Source: Pseudomonas soli (GTDB lineage: Bacteria; Pseudomonadota; Gammaproteobacteria; Pseudomonadales; Pseudomonadaceae). Taken from it: a stretch of 64,000 nucleotides of DNA. Positions 42,850 through 50,648 of the stretch are shown in pieces; positions within the stretch are counted from its first letter, which is position 1; each line of letters starts with the position of its first letter. Below the pieces are notes generated by a model. That model made no database searches. It saw nothing but the letters and a program-made list of their open reading frames with translations, and was not told the DNA's origin. A program made the position numbers and the translations under genes. The DNA is taken from contig NZ_FOEQ01000005.1 in the NCBI RefSeq assembly GCF_900110655.1, positions 1 to 64,000 on the forward strand. Reading direction: 5' to 3'.

Positions 42850-43617
42850 ATGCCGAGCATGATCGACCATGTGGTTTCCAGGGTCCTGGCCCTCCAGGTG
42901 GGAATGCTGGCCTGCCGCGAGCGTCTCGCTGCCGATACCGACAGCGAGGCGCTGCACGACCTGCGCACCACCCTGCGCCGGCTGCGTAGCTTGTTGCGGC
43001 CCTTGCGTGGCTTGCCGGGTGTCGAGCAGTTGGAGGAAGCGGCGGGGGCACTGGGCACGCTCACCACACCGTTGCGTGACCGCGAAGTGCTGGCCGCGCA
43101 ACTGGTCGGGCGCGGTCATGTGCGGGCCGGCGAGCGCCGCCAGGAGGGAAGGGCACGGACCTTTGCCGGCGTCGCGTCCAGTGCCCAGCTTACTCGGGTA
43201 CTGGCGATCCTCGACGCCTTCCCGCTGTTCTTGCGTGCTGCCGACCGCGAAGGCTTGATGCAAGGCATGCGTAGGCGCATCGACAAGCGCCTGGAGAAGC
43301 AATGGCGCAAGCTGGCCAAGGCGCTGGATGATCCGGCCCATGATCGGCATCGTCTGCGCCTGCTGATCAAGCGCGTTCGCTATGGGGACGAGGCCTACCC
43401 GCAACTCGAGCATGCCGGCAAGAAGCTGCAGCGTCTGTTGAAGAAGGCGCAAGGCGATCTTGGCGACTGGCATGACCGCGTGCAGTGGTTGCTGCAGGTG
43501 CGTGAGCACAGCGACCTGGCGGGCTGCAAGGTGGCCTGGGAGCATGAGCTGCATGCTGCCGAGGGGCGCTCTGATCTGACTCTCGAGGCATTGCAAAAAG
43601 CCCTGGCGCGCCGTTAG
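42850..43617 (+). CDS. CHAD domain protein
   Basis: A 255-residue helical protein with the conserved-histidine alpha-helical domain. Characteristic histidine/arginine blocks are ALHDLRTTLRRLRSLLRPL (about residues 34-53) and HDRHRLRLLIKRVRYGDEAYP (about 170-192), plus DLGDWHDRVQWL near 215. CHAD domains bind inorganic polyphosphate through these basic faces. The ATG at 42850 is chosen because GAGGAG lies just upstream; the region from 42832 is also in frame. The upstream gene encodes a small lipoprotein; no polyphosphate kinase or CYTH gene is adjacent. Confidence 0.85.
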   Translation: MPSMIDHVVSRVLALQVGMLACRERLAADTDSEALHDLRTTLRRLRSLLRPLRGLPGVEQLEEAAGALGTLTTPLRDREVLAAQLVGRGHVRAGERRQEGRARTFAGVASSAQLTRVLAILDAFPLFLRAADREGLMQGMRRRIDKRLEKQWRKLAKALDDPAHDRHRLRLLIKRVRYGDEAYPQLEHAGKKLQRLLKKAQGDLGDWHDRVQWLLQVREHSDLAGCKVAWEHELHAAEGRSDLTLEALQKALARR

Positions 43618-43700
43618 TCCCGGTAAATGACCGAAATGCGGGCTGTGGCTGGCGTGATCGCTGGTTACTATCGGTTCTTTTCGCGCAGGAGCCCTGGCAC

Positions 43701-44498
43701 ATGAACTTCACAGAATTGCTGACAGCCGCGCGCGCTCACCCCGAGGCGGTCAGCGTGCCGGCTGGCTGGGCCCAGGGGCGGGCGGTGTTCGGCGGCCTGA
43801 TGGCGGCGATGGTGCTCGAAGCGATGCGCCAGAAGCTCGACGACAACCGCCCGGTGCGTTCGCTGGCCATCACCTTCGTTGGCCCGGCGGCGCCGGATGT
43901 ACCGATCAGCCTGGAGGTGGAAGTGCTGCGCGAGGGCAAGGCGGTCAGCACCTTGCTGGGACGCGCCGTACAGGATGGCCAGGTGGTGACCCTGGTGCAG
44001 GGTAGTTTCGGTGCCGGTCGTCCTTCCGTGGTGGCGGTCGACGCGCCAGCCGCGATGCCGATGAAGCCGCTGCACGAGGCGGCACCGGAGCTGCCCTTCA
44101 TCAAGGGCATTACACCGGAGTTCATGCAGCACGTGGCGTTTCGCTGGGCGCTGGGCGGCCTGCCGTTCAGTGGCAATGACTCACGGCATATGGGCGGTTG
44201 GGTACGCCTGCGTGATGTCGCCGAGGAGCCGGTCGGGGTGGCGCACCTGCTGGCGCTGGTCGATGCCTGGCCGCCCAGCCTGCTGCCATATCTCAAGCAG
44301 CCCGCCGCCGGCAGCACGCTGACCTGGACGATCGAGTTCGTGCAGCCCACGCCGCAGCTGTCGACCCTCGACTGGTGCCGCTATGTGGTCGAGACCGAGT
44401 ACGCCAGGGATGGCTATGGGCATGCGGCCGCTGCGTTGTGGACGGCGGAAGGGGAGTTGCTGGCGTTGAGCCGGCAGACGGTGACCGTGTTCGCCTGA
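43701..44498 (+). CDS. Acyl-CoA thioesterase, TesB-like hotdog family
   Basis: A 265-residue double-hotdog protein. The N-terminal half has GRAVFGGLMAAMVLEAM (residues about 29-45) and the C-terminal half has FVQPTPQLSTLDWCRYVVETEYARDGYGHAAAALWTAEGELLALSRQT, matching the TesB/thioesterase-like superfamily with the 'xxxDG...LWxxxGxLxAxSRQ' ending. Such enzymes release CoA from medium/long acyl-CoAs. It is monocistronic and cytoplasmic. Substrate length is not predictable. Confidence 0.85.
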   Translation: MNFTELLTAARAHPEAVSVPAGWAQGRAVFGGLMAAMVLEAMRQKLDDNRPVRSLAITFVGPAAPDVPISLEVEVLREGKAVSTLLGRAVQDGQVVTLVQGSFGAGRPSVVAVDAPAAMPMKPLHEAAPELPFIKGITPEFMQHVAFRWALGGLPFSGNDSRHMGGWVRLRDVAEEPVGVAHLLALVDAWPPSLLPYLKQPAAGSTLTWTIEFVQPTPQLSTLDWCRYVVETEYARDGYGHAAAALWTAEGELLALSRQTVTVFA

Positions 44499-44515
44499 GC
44501 CATCTTCATCAAGTC

Positions 44516-44576
44516 AATCGCGGGGCAAGCCCGCTCCCACGCCGTTCAATGGCGCTTGCGGGCTTGCCCCGCGATG
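44516..44576. repeat. Inverted REP pair
   Basis: ATCGCGGGGCAAGCCCGCTCCCAC and GCGGGCTTGCCCCGCGATG face each other, with 13 bases between, in the gap between the convergent thioesterase and DUF962 genes. Together they fold into a long cruciform that can also terminate transcription. Confidence 0.85.
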
Positions 44577-44583
44577 TTTTCTG

Positions 44584-44952
44584 TCAGTGGCGATGCTTGT
44601 GCCGCTCGCGCCAGGCCCGCCACCAGGCGCCGCTCAGCACGAAGCGCGGGAAGGTGATGAACTGCTCGGTGAGTAGCCGCTGCACGGCATCCTGGCGATT
44701 GGTGAAAGGCTCGGGCTGCTCGGCTTCCAGGCGGTGCCCCTGGCGTTGCAGGCCGAGGCCGGCTACCAATGCGATGATACCCACGGCGATCTGCGACAGG
44801 TCCAGCCCGAACAGCCCCGACAACACCAGCAGCGCGCCCAGGATGAACAGCGGCACGGCGATCAGATGCAGCACCAGGTTGGTGGGGTGGCGATGATTGT
44901 GGTGGTAGCCGCGCCATTGCCAGGCGGGCAGGTTGGGCAGTCGTTTGCTCAT
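44584..44952 (-). CDS. DUF962/Mpo1-like membrane protein
   Basis: A 122-residue inner-membrane protein. The N-terminal motif WRGYHHNHRHPTNLVLHLIAVPLFILG (residues about 13-40) is the signature of the DUF962/YGL010w/Mpo1-like family, and the histidines fit an iron-binding dioxygenase site. In yeast, Mpo1 alpha-oxidises 2-hydroxy fatty acids; the bacterial role is unknown. Two further membrane segments (about 40-70) and a basic C-terminus (RERHKHRH) follow. Monocistronic. Confidence 0.78.
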   Translation of the reverse strand: MSKRLPNLPAWQWRGYHHNHRHPTNLVLHLIAVPLFILGALLVLSGLFGLDLSQIAVGIIALVAGLGLQRQGHRLEAEQPEPFTNRQDAVQRLLTEQFITFPRFVLSGAWWRAWRERHKHRH

Positions 44953-45043
44953 GGACAGATCCTCGGGGGCCTGTGCAAAGCTTAGTGCGGCCCCCGCATG
45001 GGGGCCAATCGAGGCTGGCTATGGTGACCATAGCCAGTGAGGG

Positions 45044-46522
45044 TCAGAGCTTGAGCTGGCCGATGGCCTTGTTCAGTTCGCCGGCGAGGGTCGCCAATTC
45101 GCTGCTGGTGGTGGCCGAGCCCACGGTCTGCTGCACGGTCTCTTCGGTCACGTCGCGGATACTGACGACGGCGCGATTCATCTCCTCGGCCACCTGGCTC
45201 TGCTGCTCGGCGGCCACGGCGATCTGCGTGTTGCTTTCGCGCATCTGCGCCACGGCGCTGGTGATCTCGGCCAGGGCCTCGCCGGCCTCGCGCGCCTGCT
45301 TGACGCAATCGTCGGCCTTGTACGAGCTTTCCTGCATGAAATCCACTGCGTCGCGGGTGCCGGCCTGCAGGTCGGCGACCATGGTGGTGATCTCGTCGGT
45401 GGAGGTCTGCACACGCTTGGCCAGGTTGCGCACTTCGTCGGCGACCACGGCGAAGCCCCGGCCCAGGTCGCCGGCCCGGGCGGCCTCGATGGCGGCGTTG
45501 AGGGCAAGCAGGTTGGTCTGTTCGGCGATGCTGTGGATGACCCCCACCACGCCATTGATCTTCTGGCTGTCGTCAGCCAGCTGGCGGATCATCTCGGCAG
45601 TCTGCTGCACACCGCTGGACAGCCCGGCAATCGAGTCCTGCACGCGGCTGACCACCGCCTGGCCGCTGCCGGCCAGGGTGTCGGCGGTCTGCGACAGGTC
45701 GCGGGTGGCGCCGGCGTGCTGGGCGATATGGTGCACCGTGGCGGTCATCTCGTTGATCGCGGTGGCCGCCTGGTCAGTCTCGCTCTGTTGGCCGATCATG
45801 CCGTGGCGCACCTCGTCCATGCTGCCGGCAAGGCGCGCGGCGCCCGAGTCGAGCTGCGCGGCGGTGCGCGCGACGGTGCTGACCACGCGGTGGTAAGTGG
45901 TCTGCATGGCGTTGAAGGCACCGGCCATCTGGCCGACTTCGTCGCCGCAGGCCAGCGGTACCCGGGCCGACAGGTCGCCGGTTTTTTCCACGTGCAGCAT
46001 CACGTCCTTGAGGGTGTTGAGCTGGCTGAGCAGGAAGCGGATCAGCAACTGCGAGGCGCACAGCATCGCCAGCATCAGGATCAGTACGCACACGGCATAG
46101 TTGCTGAAGCGATCGAAATAGACCTGGCGCAGGCTGGGGGACTGGGCAAGCACGGCGATGTGCTGCTCGTCCCGGCGCAGCACCTGGGCGCCGCGCAGCG
46201 GGTTGTCGCCGAGGATCCAGGCACTGGGCAGCTCGACCCAGCCCTGGGCATCGCGCAGAGCCTCGAGTGGTTCGCCGGCAAACTGCGGCGTCTGGCCGTT
46301 GCGCCAGGTGATCAGGTTGGCCTGCGTTGGCAGCGCCTGCCCGGCGGGCCAGGCCGCGAGCAGTTCGGCCTGGGCCTGCGCTTGCGCCTGGGCGCCGCCG
46401 GCGCGGGCCTGCTGCTCCAGGTGCACGGCATAGAGCACCAGCATCAGCGTGGTGACGAAGGCCACTGCGTTGACGGCCCAGAACTTGTATTTGAGGGAAA
46501 CGTTGCTAAGCCAGGCACCCAT
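45044..46522 (-). CDS. Methyl-accepting chemotaxis protein with small periplasmic sensor
   Basis: A 492-residue chemoreceptor. TM1 (about residues 13-32), a short periplasmic domain of about 120 residues (no Cache motif), TM2 (about 150-172), HAMP, and the signalling domain with [18 protein letters not shown]. The sensor is smaller than the two dCache receptors in the window and its ligand class is unclear. ATG 46522 ([22 protein letters not shown]) is chosen; 30 upstream codons lack receptor character. A possible, weak sigma-28 -10 (GCCAATAA) lies upstream, without a clear -35. Confidence 0.9.
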   Translation of the reverse strand: MGAWLSNVSLKYKFWAVNAVAFVTTLMLVLYAVHLEQQARAGGAQAQAQAQAELLAAWPAGQALPTQANLITWRNGQTPQFAGEPLEALRDAQGWVELPSAWILGDNPLRGAQVLRRDEQHIAVLAQSPSLRQVYFDRFSNYAVCVLILMLAMLCASQLLIRFLLSQLNTLKDVMLHVEKTGDLSARVPLACGDEVGQMAGAFNAMQTTYHRVVSTVARTAAQLDSGAARLAGSMDEVRHGMIGQQSETDQAATAINEMTATVHHIAQHAGATRDLSQTADTLAGSGQAVVSRVQDSIAGLSSGVQQTAEMIRQLADDSQKINGVVGVIHSIAEQTNLLALNAAIEAARAGDLGRGFAVVADEVRNLAKRVQTSTDEITTMVADLQAGTRDAVDFMQESSYKADDCVKQAREAGEALAEITSAVAQMRESNTQIAVAAEQQSQVAEEMNRAVVSIRDVTEETVQQTVGSATTSSELATLAGELNKAIGQLKL

Positions 46523-46608
46523 GGTAGGTCTTCTCTGAGTTGGCGGAAACATTATTGGCAAGGTGCCATCATTGTGCCCGCCAAGGCCAGGGACCTCGTT
46601 GATATGCG

Positions 46609-47415
46609 TCAAGAAACCTCAGGCAGGCCAAAGAACGCGCGGGCGCAGGCGCTGGTGTGGGCAGCGGTGTGTTCCACCGTTTCGCCGCGGTGCAGCGCCA
46701 CCTCGCGGAGCACTTCGGGCAGGAACGCGGGCTCGTTGCGGCCGTTCTTCGGCTTGGGCCTGAGGCTTCGTGGCAGCAGGTAGGGCGCGTCGCTTTCCAG
46801 CATCAGGCGGCCTTCCGGGATGTTGCCGACCAACGGGTGCAGGTGGGTGCCACGGCGCTCGTCGCAGATCCAGCCGGTGATGCCGATGTGCAGGTCCAGG
46901 TCGAGGTAGGCGAACAGTGCCTGGCGTTCACCGGTGAAGCAGTGCACCACCGCCGCGCTCAGGTGGTCGCGGTAGCTCCTGAGGATCGCCAGCAGGCGTT
47001 CGCTGGCCTCGCGCTCGTGAAGGAACACCGGCAGGCGCAACTCGACCGCCAGCGCCAGCTGCGCCTCCAGGGCCTTTTCCTGGGCGGGGCGTGGGGAGAA
47101 GTCGCGGTTGAAGTCCAGGCCGCATTCGCCCACGGCCACGACCCGCGGTTGGGCGAGCAGTTCGCGCAGCTGACGTTCGCTGTTAGCGCTCCAGTGGCTG
47201 GCATCGTGGGGATGCACGCCGGCAGTACTGAACAGACGCTGGCCAGGCTCGTCCAGGCGTTGGCAGAGTTCCAGCGCTTCGGCGCTGACATCCAGACTGG
47301 TGCCGGTGAGGACCATCTGTGCCACGCCGGCTTCCACGGCACGCTCGACGATAGCGGCCTGCTGGTCGCGGAAACTGCTGTTGGTCAGGTTGACGCCGAT
47401 ATCGATCAGTTGCAT
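46609..47415 (-). CDS. tatD: TatD-family metal-dependent hydrolase/DNase
   Basis: A 268-residue TIM-barrel nuclease. Metal ligands are seen in QLIDIGVNL (an ID-x-G variant of the usual H-x-H start), [28 protein letters not shown] and LESDAPYL. E. coli TatD shows 3'-5' exonuclease activity. The IDIGVNLTN start, in place of DTHCHL, is typical of the true TatD branch rather than YcfH/YjjV. No tatABC genes are nearby. Monocistronic; ATG 47415 follows AGAGGTAGCACC. Confidence 0.9.
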   Translation of the reverse strand: MQLIDIGVNLTNSSFRDQQAAIVERAVEAGVAQMVLTGTSLDVSAEALELCQRLDEPGQRLFSTAGVHPHDASHWSANSERQLRELLAQPRVVAVGECGLDFNRDFSPRPAQEKALEAQLALAVELRLPVFLHEREASERLLAILRSYRDHLSAAVVHCFTGERQALFAYLDLDLHIGITGWICDERRGTHLHPLVGNIPEGRLMLESDAPYLLPRSLRPKPKNGRNEPAFLPEVLREVALHRGETVEHTAAHTSACARAFFGLPEVS

Positions 47416-47573
47416 GGTGCTACCTCTTGCCGCGGGGCGGCCAGCATAGCAAAAACCGCGATATCGCGAAAAAACCAAGAACTTCAAACGTTTGCCGTGG
47501 TCTGTTGCGGTCATTTATCACGGATCGATCACAGCGCATGGTGCCTGCCAACCGCCCTCGGACCCTTACCGCC

Positions 47574-48980
47574 ATGGTGCGAACCCTTTTCACCAGCCTG
47601 TTGCTGTTCGGGTTGCTGGCCTCCGGGCCGGTCGCTGCCGGCGAAGCGGGGCCGCAACAGCATGTGCCTGCCAGCCCGGCCCGTGACCTGGCGCAGATCC
47701 GCTCGAGCAAGGTGCTGCGGGTGCTGGTCAACCAGAGCCGCAACAGTTCCGGCGAGGTAAAGGGTGAACCGGTCGGGATCGAGTATTACCGCCTGCGTGC
47801 CCTGGAGCACGCCCTCAATGCCCGGGTCGCCGACGGCCAGGAAATCACCCTGAAGATCATCCCCCGCGCCAAGGAGCAGTTACTCGGTGCGCTGCAGCGC
47901 GGCGAGGGCGATCTTGCCGCGCCCGGTGAACTGCTCGACCCTGGCGTGGTGCGCGGCGTCGAGGCCAGCGCCCCGGTGCTCGACCAGGTTCCCCTGCAAC
48001 TGGTCGGGCGCAAGGGCGAGCGCGGCTACAACCGTGCCGAACAGCTGTCCGGGCGCACCATCGCCCTGACCACCGCCAGTGCCGCGGGGCCGGCGATCGA
48101 GGCGATCAACCGGCAGTTGGCGCTGCGCAAGCGGGCACCGATCAAGGTGGAGTGGGTTGACCCGACGCTGGCGGTGGAGGATGTGCTGGAGATGGTCCAG
48201 GCGGGCATCTACCCGCTGACCGTGGTGGAGCGTCCCATCGCCCAGCGCTGGGCGCGGGTGATGCCGCGCCTGCGGGTCGACAGCAAGCTGCAGCTGGCTC
48301 CGCCCCAGGCCATGCGCTGGTATCTGCGCAAGGATGCGCCGATGTTGCGCACGGCGGTGGACCGCTTCCTGGCCACCTACCGCGCTCCCGACAACCAGGA
48401 CGCGGCGTTCGAGCGTATCTACCGGCGCCAGTACCGGGTGCACAACCCATTGGCCCGTCAGGACCGCCAACGCCTGGCCGCGTTGCGCCCGGTGCTGCAG
48501 AAGCATGGCGGCGACCAGCAGTTCGACTGGCTCAACCTGGCTGCCCTGGCGTTCAAGGAGTCCACCCTCGATCCCAAGGCGCGAGGCACCGGCGGTGCCC
48601 ACGGGCTGATGCAGATCACGCCGTCGGCGGCCCAGCGGGTAGGCGTGAGCAACACCGCCACGGTGGATGGCAACGTCCAGGCCAGCGCCCGCTACCTGGC
48701 GCTGATCCGCCGCAAGTTCTTCGCCAGCCCCCGGCTCAACGAGCGCGAGCGCATGGCGTTCATCCTGGCCGCCTACAACCTCGGGCCGGAGCGAGTCCAG
48801 GCCATGCGCGCCGAAGCCCGGCGCCGGGGGCTCAATGGCAACCAGTGGTTCTTCCAGACCGAGCGCATCGCCATGGAGCAGGTGGGCATGGGGCCGGTGA
48901 ACTTCGTCAACAGCGTCAACAAGTACTACCTTGCGTTCAACCGCGAGCGTGCCTCCCTGGAGCGGGTGGCCAAGCGCTAG
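47574..48980 (+). CDS. MltF-like membrane-bound lytic transglycosylase
   Basis: A 468-residue secreted protein. A signal peptide (MVRTLFTSLLLFGLLASGPVAAGEA) precedes a periplasmic-binding-protein-like domain (about 45-270; KVLRVLVNQSRNSSGEVKG, EQLLGALQRGEGDLAAPG) and a C-terminal SLT transglycosylase domain with the catalytic Glu in FKESTLDPKARGTGGAHGLMQITPSAAQRVG and AAYNLGPERVQ. The order equals MltF, which cleaves peptidoglycan glycan strands to 1,6-anhydroMurNAc ends. The leader has no lipobox. The start at 47574 is favoured by the signal peptide; an in-frame ATG at 47538 is possible, and neither has a good SD. Confidence 0.88.
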   Translation: MVRTLFTSLLLFGLLASGPVAAGEAGPQQHVPASPARDLAQIRSSKVLRVLVNQSRNSSGEVKGEPVGIEYYRLRALEHALNARVADGQEITLKIIPRAKEQLLGALQRGEGDLAAPGELLDPGVVRGVEASAPVLDQVPLQLVGRKGERGYNRAEQLSGRTIALTTASAAGPAIEAINRQLALRKRAPIKVEWVDPTLAVEDVLEMVQAGIYPLTVVERPIAQRWARVMPRLRVDSKLQLAPPQAMRWYLRKDAPMLRTAVDRFLATYRAPDNQDAAFERIYRRQYRVHNPLARQDRQRLAALRPVLQKHGGDQQFDWLNLAALAFKESTLDPKARGTGGAHGLMQITPSAAQRVGVSNTATVDGNVQASARYLALIRRKFFASPRLNERERMAFILAAYNLGPERVQAMRAEARRRGLNGNQWFFQTERIAMEQVGMGPVNFVNSVNKYYLAFNRERASLERVAKR

Positions 48981-48989
48981 TTAATCTAA

Positions 48990-49034
48990 TTATTCGATAT
49001 GATTTACGCGATTATTGCGATTTTCTTATTCGAT
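48990..49034 (+). promoter_or_regulatory. AT-rich direct repeats upstream of doxX
   Basis: TTATTCGAT occurs at 48990-48998 and again at 49026-49034, 36 bp apart, each followed by a GATT element, in the only strongly AT-rich stretch nearby. TATGAT (49043-49048) just after is a plausible -10. This could be the binding region of an unidentified regulator of the DoxX gene. Confidence 0.4.
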
Positions 49035-49090
49035 GGTTTGATTATGATGGCGCCCATCCAACACACACCTGCTCAAACAAGGAAGCACTC

Positions 49091-49525
49091 ATGAACAACT
49101 CCCTGAAAGCCCTTTTCACCACTCGCGCCGGCTACGGCCTGAGCGTCGTGCGCATCCTGGTCGGTGTCATCTTCATGGCCCATGGCGCGCAGAAACTCTT
49201 CGGCCTGTTCGGTGGCTACGGCCTGGAAGGCACCGGCCAGTGGATGGAAAGCATCGGCCTGGCTCCGGGCTACCTCATGGCCCTGCTGTCCGGTAGCGCC
49301 GAATTATTTGGCGGCCTGGCGCTGGTGGTCGGCCTTTTGGCCCGCCCGGCTGCGCTGGCGCTGAGCGTGACCCTGGTAGTGGCGATATTTTCGGTGCATA
49401 TCGGCAACGGGCTGTTCATGTCCAACAACGGTTATGAGTTCGCCCTGGCGCTGCTGGCCGGCACCGTGGCGGTGCTGATCGAAGGCGCGGGCCGCCTGTC
49501 GCTGGACCGTGTGATCGCACGCTGA
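49091..49525 (+). CDS. DoxX-family membrane protein
   Basis: A 144-residue inner-membrane protein with four hydrophobic helices. Motifs: RILVGVIFMAHGAQKLFG (residues about 19-36), GLAPGYLMALLSGSAELFGGLALVVGLLARPAALALS, typical of DoxX/SURF4-like proteins, which are linked to redox stress and quinone-related systems. The exact activity is unknown. ATG 49091 follows AAGGAAGCACTC. The AT-rich upstream region with direct repeats suggests specific regulation. Confidence 0.88.
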   Translation: MNNSLKALFTTRAGYGLSVVRILVGVIFMAHGAQKLFGLFGGYGLEGTGQWMESIGLAPGYLMALLSGSAELFGGLALVVGLLARPAALALSVTLVVAIFSVHIGNGLFMSNNGYEFALALLAGTVAVLIEGAGRLSLDRVIAR

Positions 49526-49528
49526 AAC

Positions 49529-49600
49529 AAAGCTGCAAGCTTCAAGCCTCAAGCTGCGAGTGGTCAAAGCGATCGACTTGCAGCTTGTAACTTGCGGCGT
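49529..49600. repeat. Inverted 'aagctgcaagcttcaagc' repeat
   Basis: AAGCTGCAAGCTTCAAGC...CTCAAGCTGCGAG on one arm and GACTTGCAGCTTGTAACTTGCGG on the other form a long imperfect hairpin just after doxX. Similar elements recur between genes in pseudomonads. Likely a transcription end or dispersed repeat. Bases 49601-49752 hold only leader sequence. Confidence 0.6.
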
Positions 49601-49752
49601 GTCCCTCTAGCATACCGATTGCGCCGATTTAAACAGCTACTTGCGGGGCGCAGGAAGGGCCCCGACGGGTCTTCCGAAATACCGCTAAAGCGCTGGTTCG
49701 GTGACGCCTCCCACCGCTGCCCAGCGGGATCAGCGAGGCGGAGAGAGACTCC

Positions 49753-50061
49753 ATGAGTTGCCCACGTACCAGTGTCTGTTTGACCCCCCTGGCCAATAAC
49801 CAGGCTTCCCGTACCCCGCGCATCCTGCTCGGCGGCCAGCATCAACCCACGCTTTTGCGCAATCTCGATGGTTTCTCCCGGCGCAAGGGCCAGGCCTGTG
49901 CCTTCCTCATCCAGTTCTCCGACAGCTGTGACCAGCTCGATCAGTACGGCAACGACCGCTTCGACCTGGCCGTGATCCAGGCTCCCGCGGCGCAGGATGC
50001 CGACGAGGTCATCGGCCAGCTCATCCGCATCGCCCGCCAGGGGTTGATCACCCGCCGTTGA
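49753..50061 (+). CDS. Small conserved protein of unknown function upstream of greB
   Basis: A 102-residue protein without membrane segments. Three cysteines lie at the start (SCPRTSVCLTPL) and later (GQACAFL, DSCDQLD). No domain is recognised; the Cys spacing could support metal binding or disulfides, but that is speculation. SD GGAGAGAGACTCC. It precedes greB by 89 bp on the same strand and could share a transcript. Predicted coding from frame, SD and low overlap with other signals. Confidence 0.6.
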   Translation: MSCPRTSVCLTPLANNQASRTPRILLGGQHQPTLLRNLDGFSRRKGQACAFLIQFSDSCDQLDQYGNDRFDLAVIQAPAAQDADEVIGQLIRIARQGLITRR

Positions 50062-50150
50062 GCGGCGTGTCGCGGCCAGGCGTTTTTCGTTAAGCTCGGT
50101 CTCTCGGTGGGCGCCTTGCGCCTGCCGTGGATGCGCTGAGGAGACAGTCG

Positions 50151-50624
50151 TTGAGCACCAACATCATTACCATCGAAGGTCACGCGGCTCTGAAAAAGGA
50201 GCTCGATCACCTGTGGCGGGTCTATCGTCCGGAAATCACCCAGAAGGTTACCTGGGCTGCCTCGCTGGGCGACCGCAGCGAGAACGCCGACTACCAGTAC
50301 AACAAGAAGCTGTTGCGCGAGATCGACCGCCGCGTGCGTTACCTGCGCAAGCGCCTGGAAGACGTCAAGGTGGTCGAGTATTCACCCCAGCAGGAGGGCA
50401 AGGTGTTCTTCGGCGCCTGGGTGGACATCGAGAACGACGACGGTGAACAGTTGCGCTTTCGCATCGTCGGCTATGACGAGATCCACGGACGCAACGACTA
50501 CATCTCCATCGATTCGCCCATGGCCCGGGCATTGCTCAAGAAAGCCGAGGGCGACGAGGTGGTGGTGCGTACGCCCACGGGCGAAGCGACCTGGTACGTC
50601 TGTTCGATTTGCTACAACCCTTGA
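50151..50624 (+). CDS. greB: Transcription elongation factor GreB
   Basis: A 157-residue cleavage factor that reactivates backtracked RNA polymerase through its secondary channel. The N-terminal coiled coil has the catalytic acidic tip in GDRSENADYQYNKKLLREIDRRVRYLRKRLE (about residues 38-67). GreB rather than GreA is indicated by the NKKLLREIDRRVRYL block and the C-terminal PTGEATWYV. A TTG start at 50151 is chosen: GAGGAG lies seven bases upstream and gives the family start MSTNIITIEG; the in-frame ATG at 50127 does not. Confidence 0.93.
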   Translation: MSTNIITIEGHAALKKELDHLWRVYRPEITQKVTWAASLGDRSENADYQYNKKLLREIDRRVRYLRKRLEDVKVVEYSPQQEGKVFFGAWVDIENDDGEQLRFRIVGYDEIHGRNDYISIDSPMARALLKKAEGDEVVVRTPTGEATWYVCSICYNP

Positions 50625-50648
50625 CACAACGAGCCGGGGCGCGCGCCT

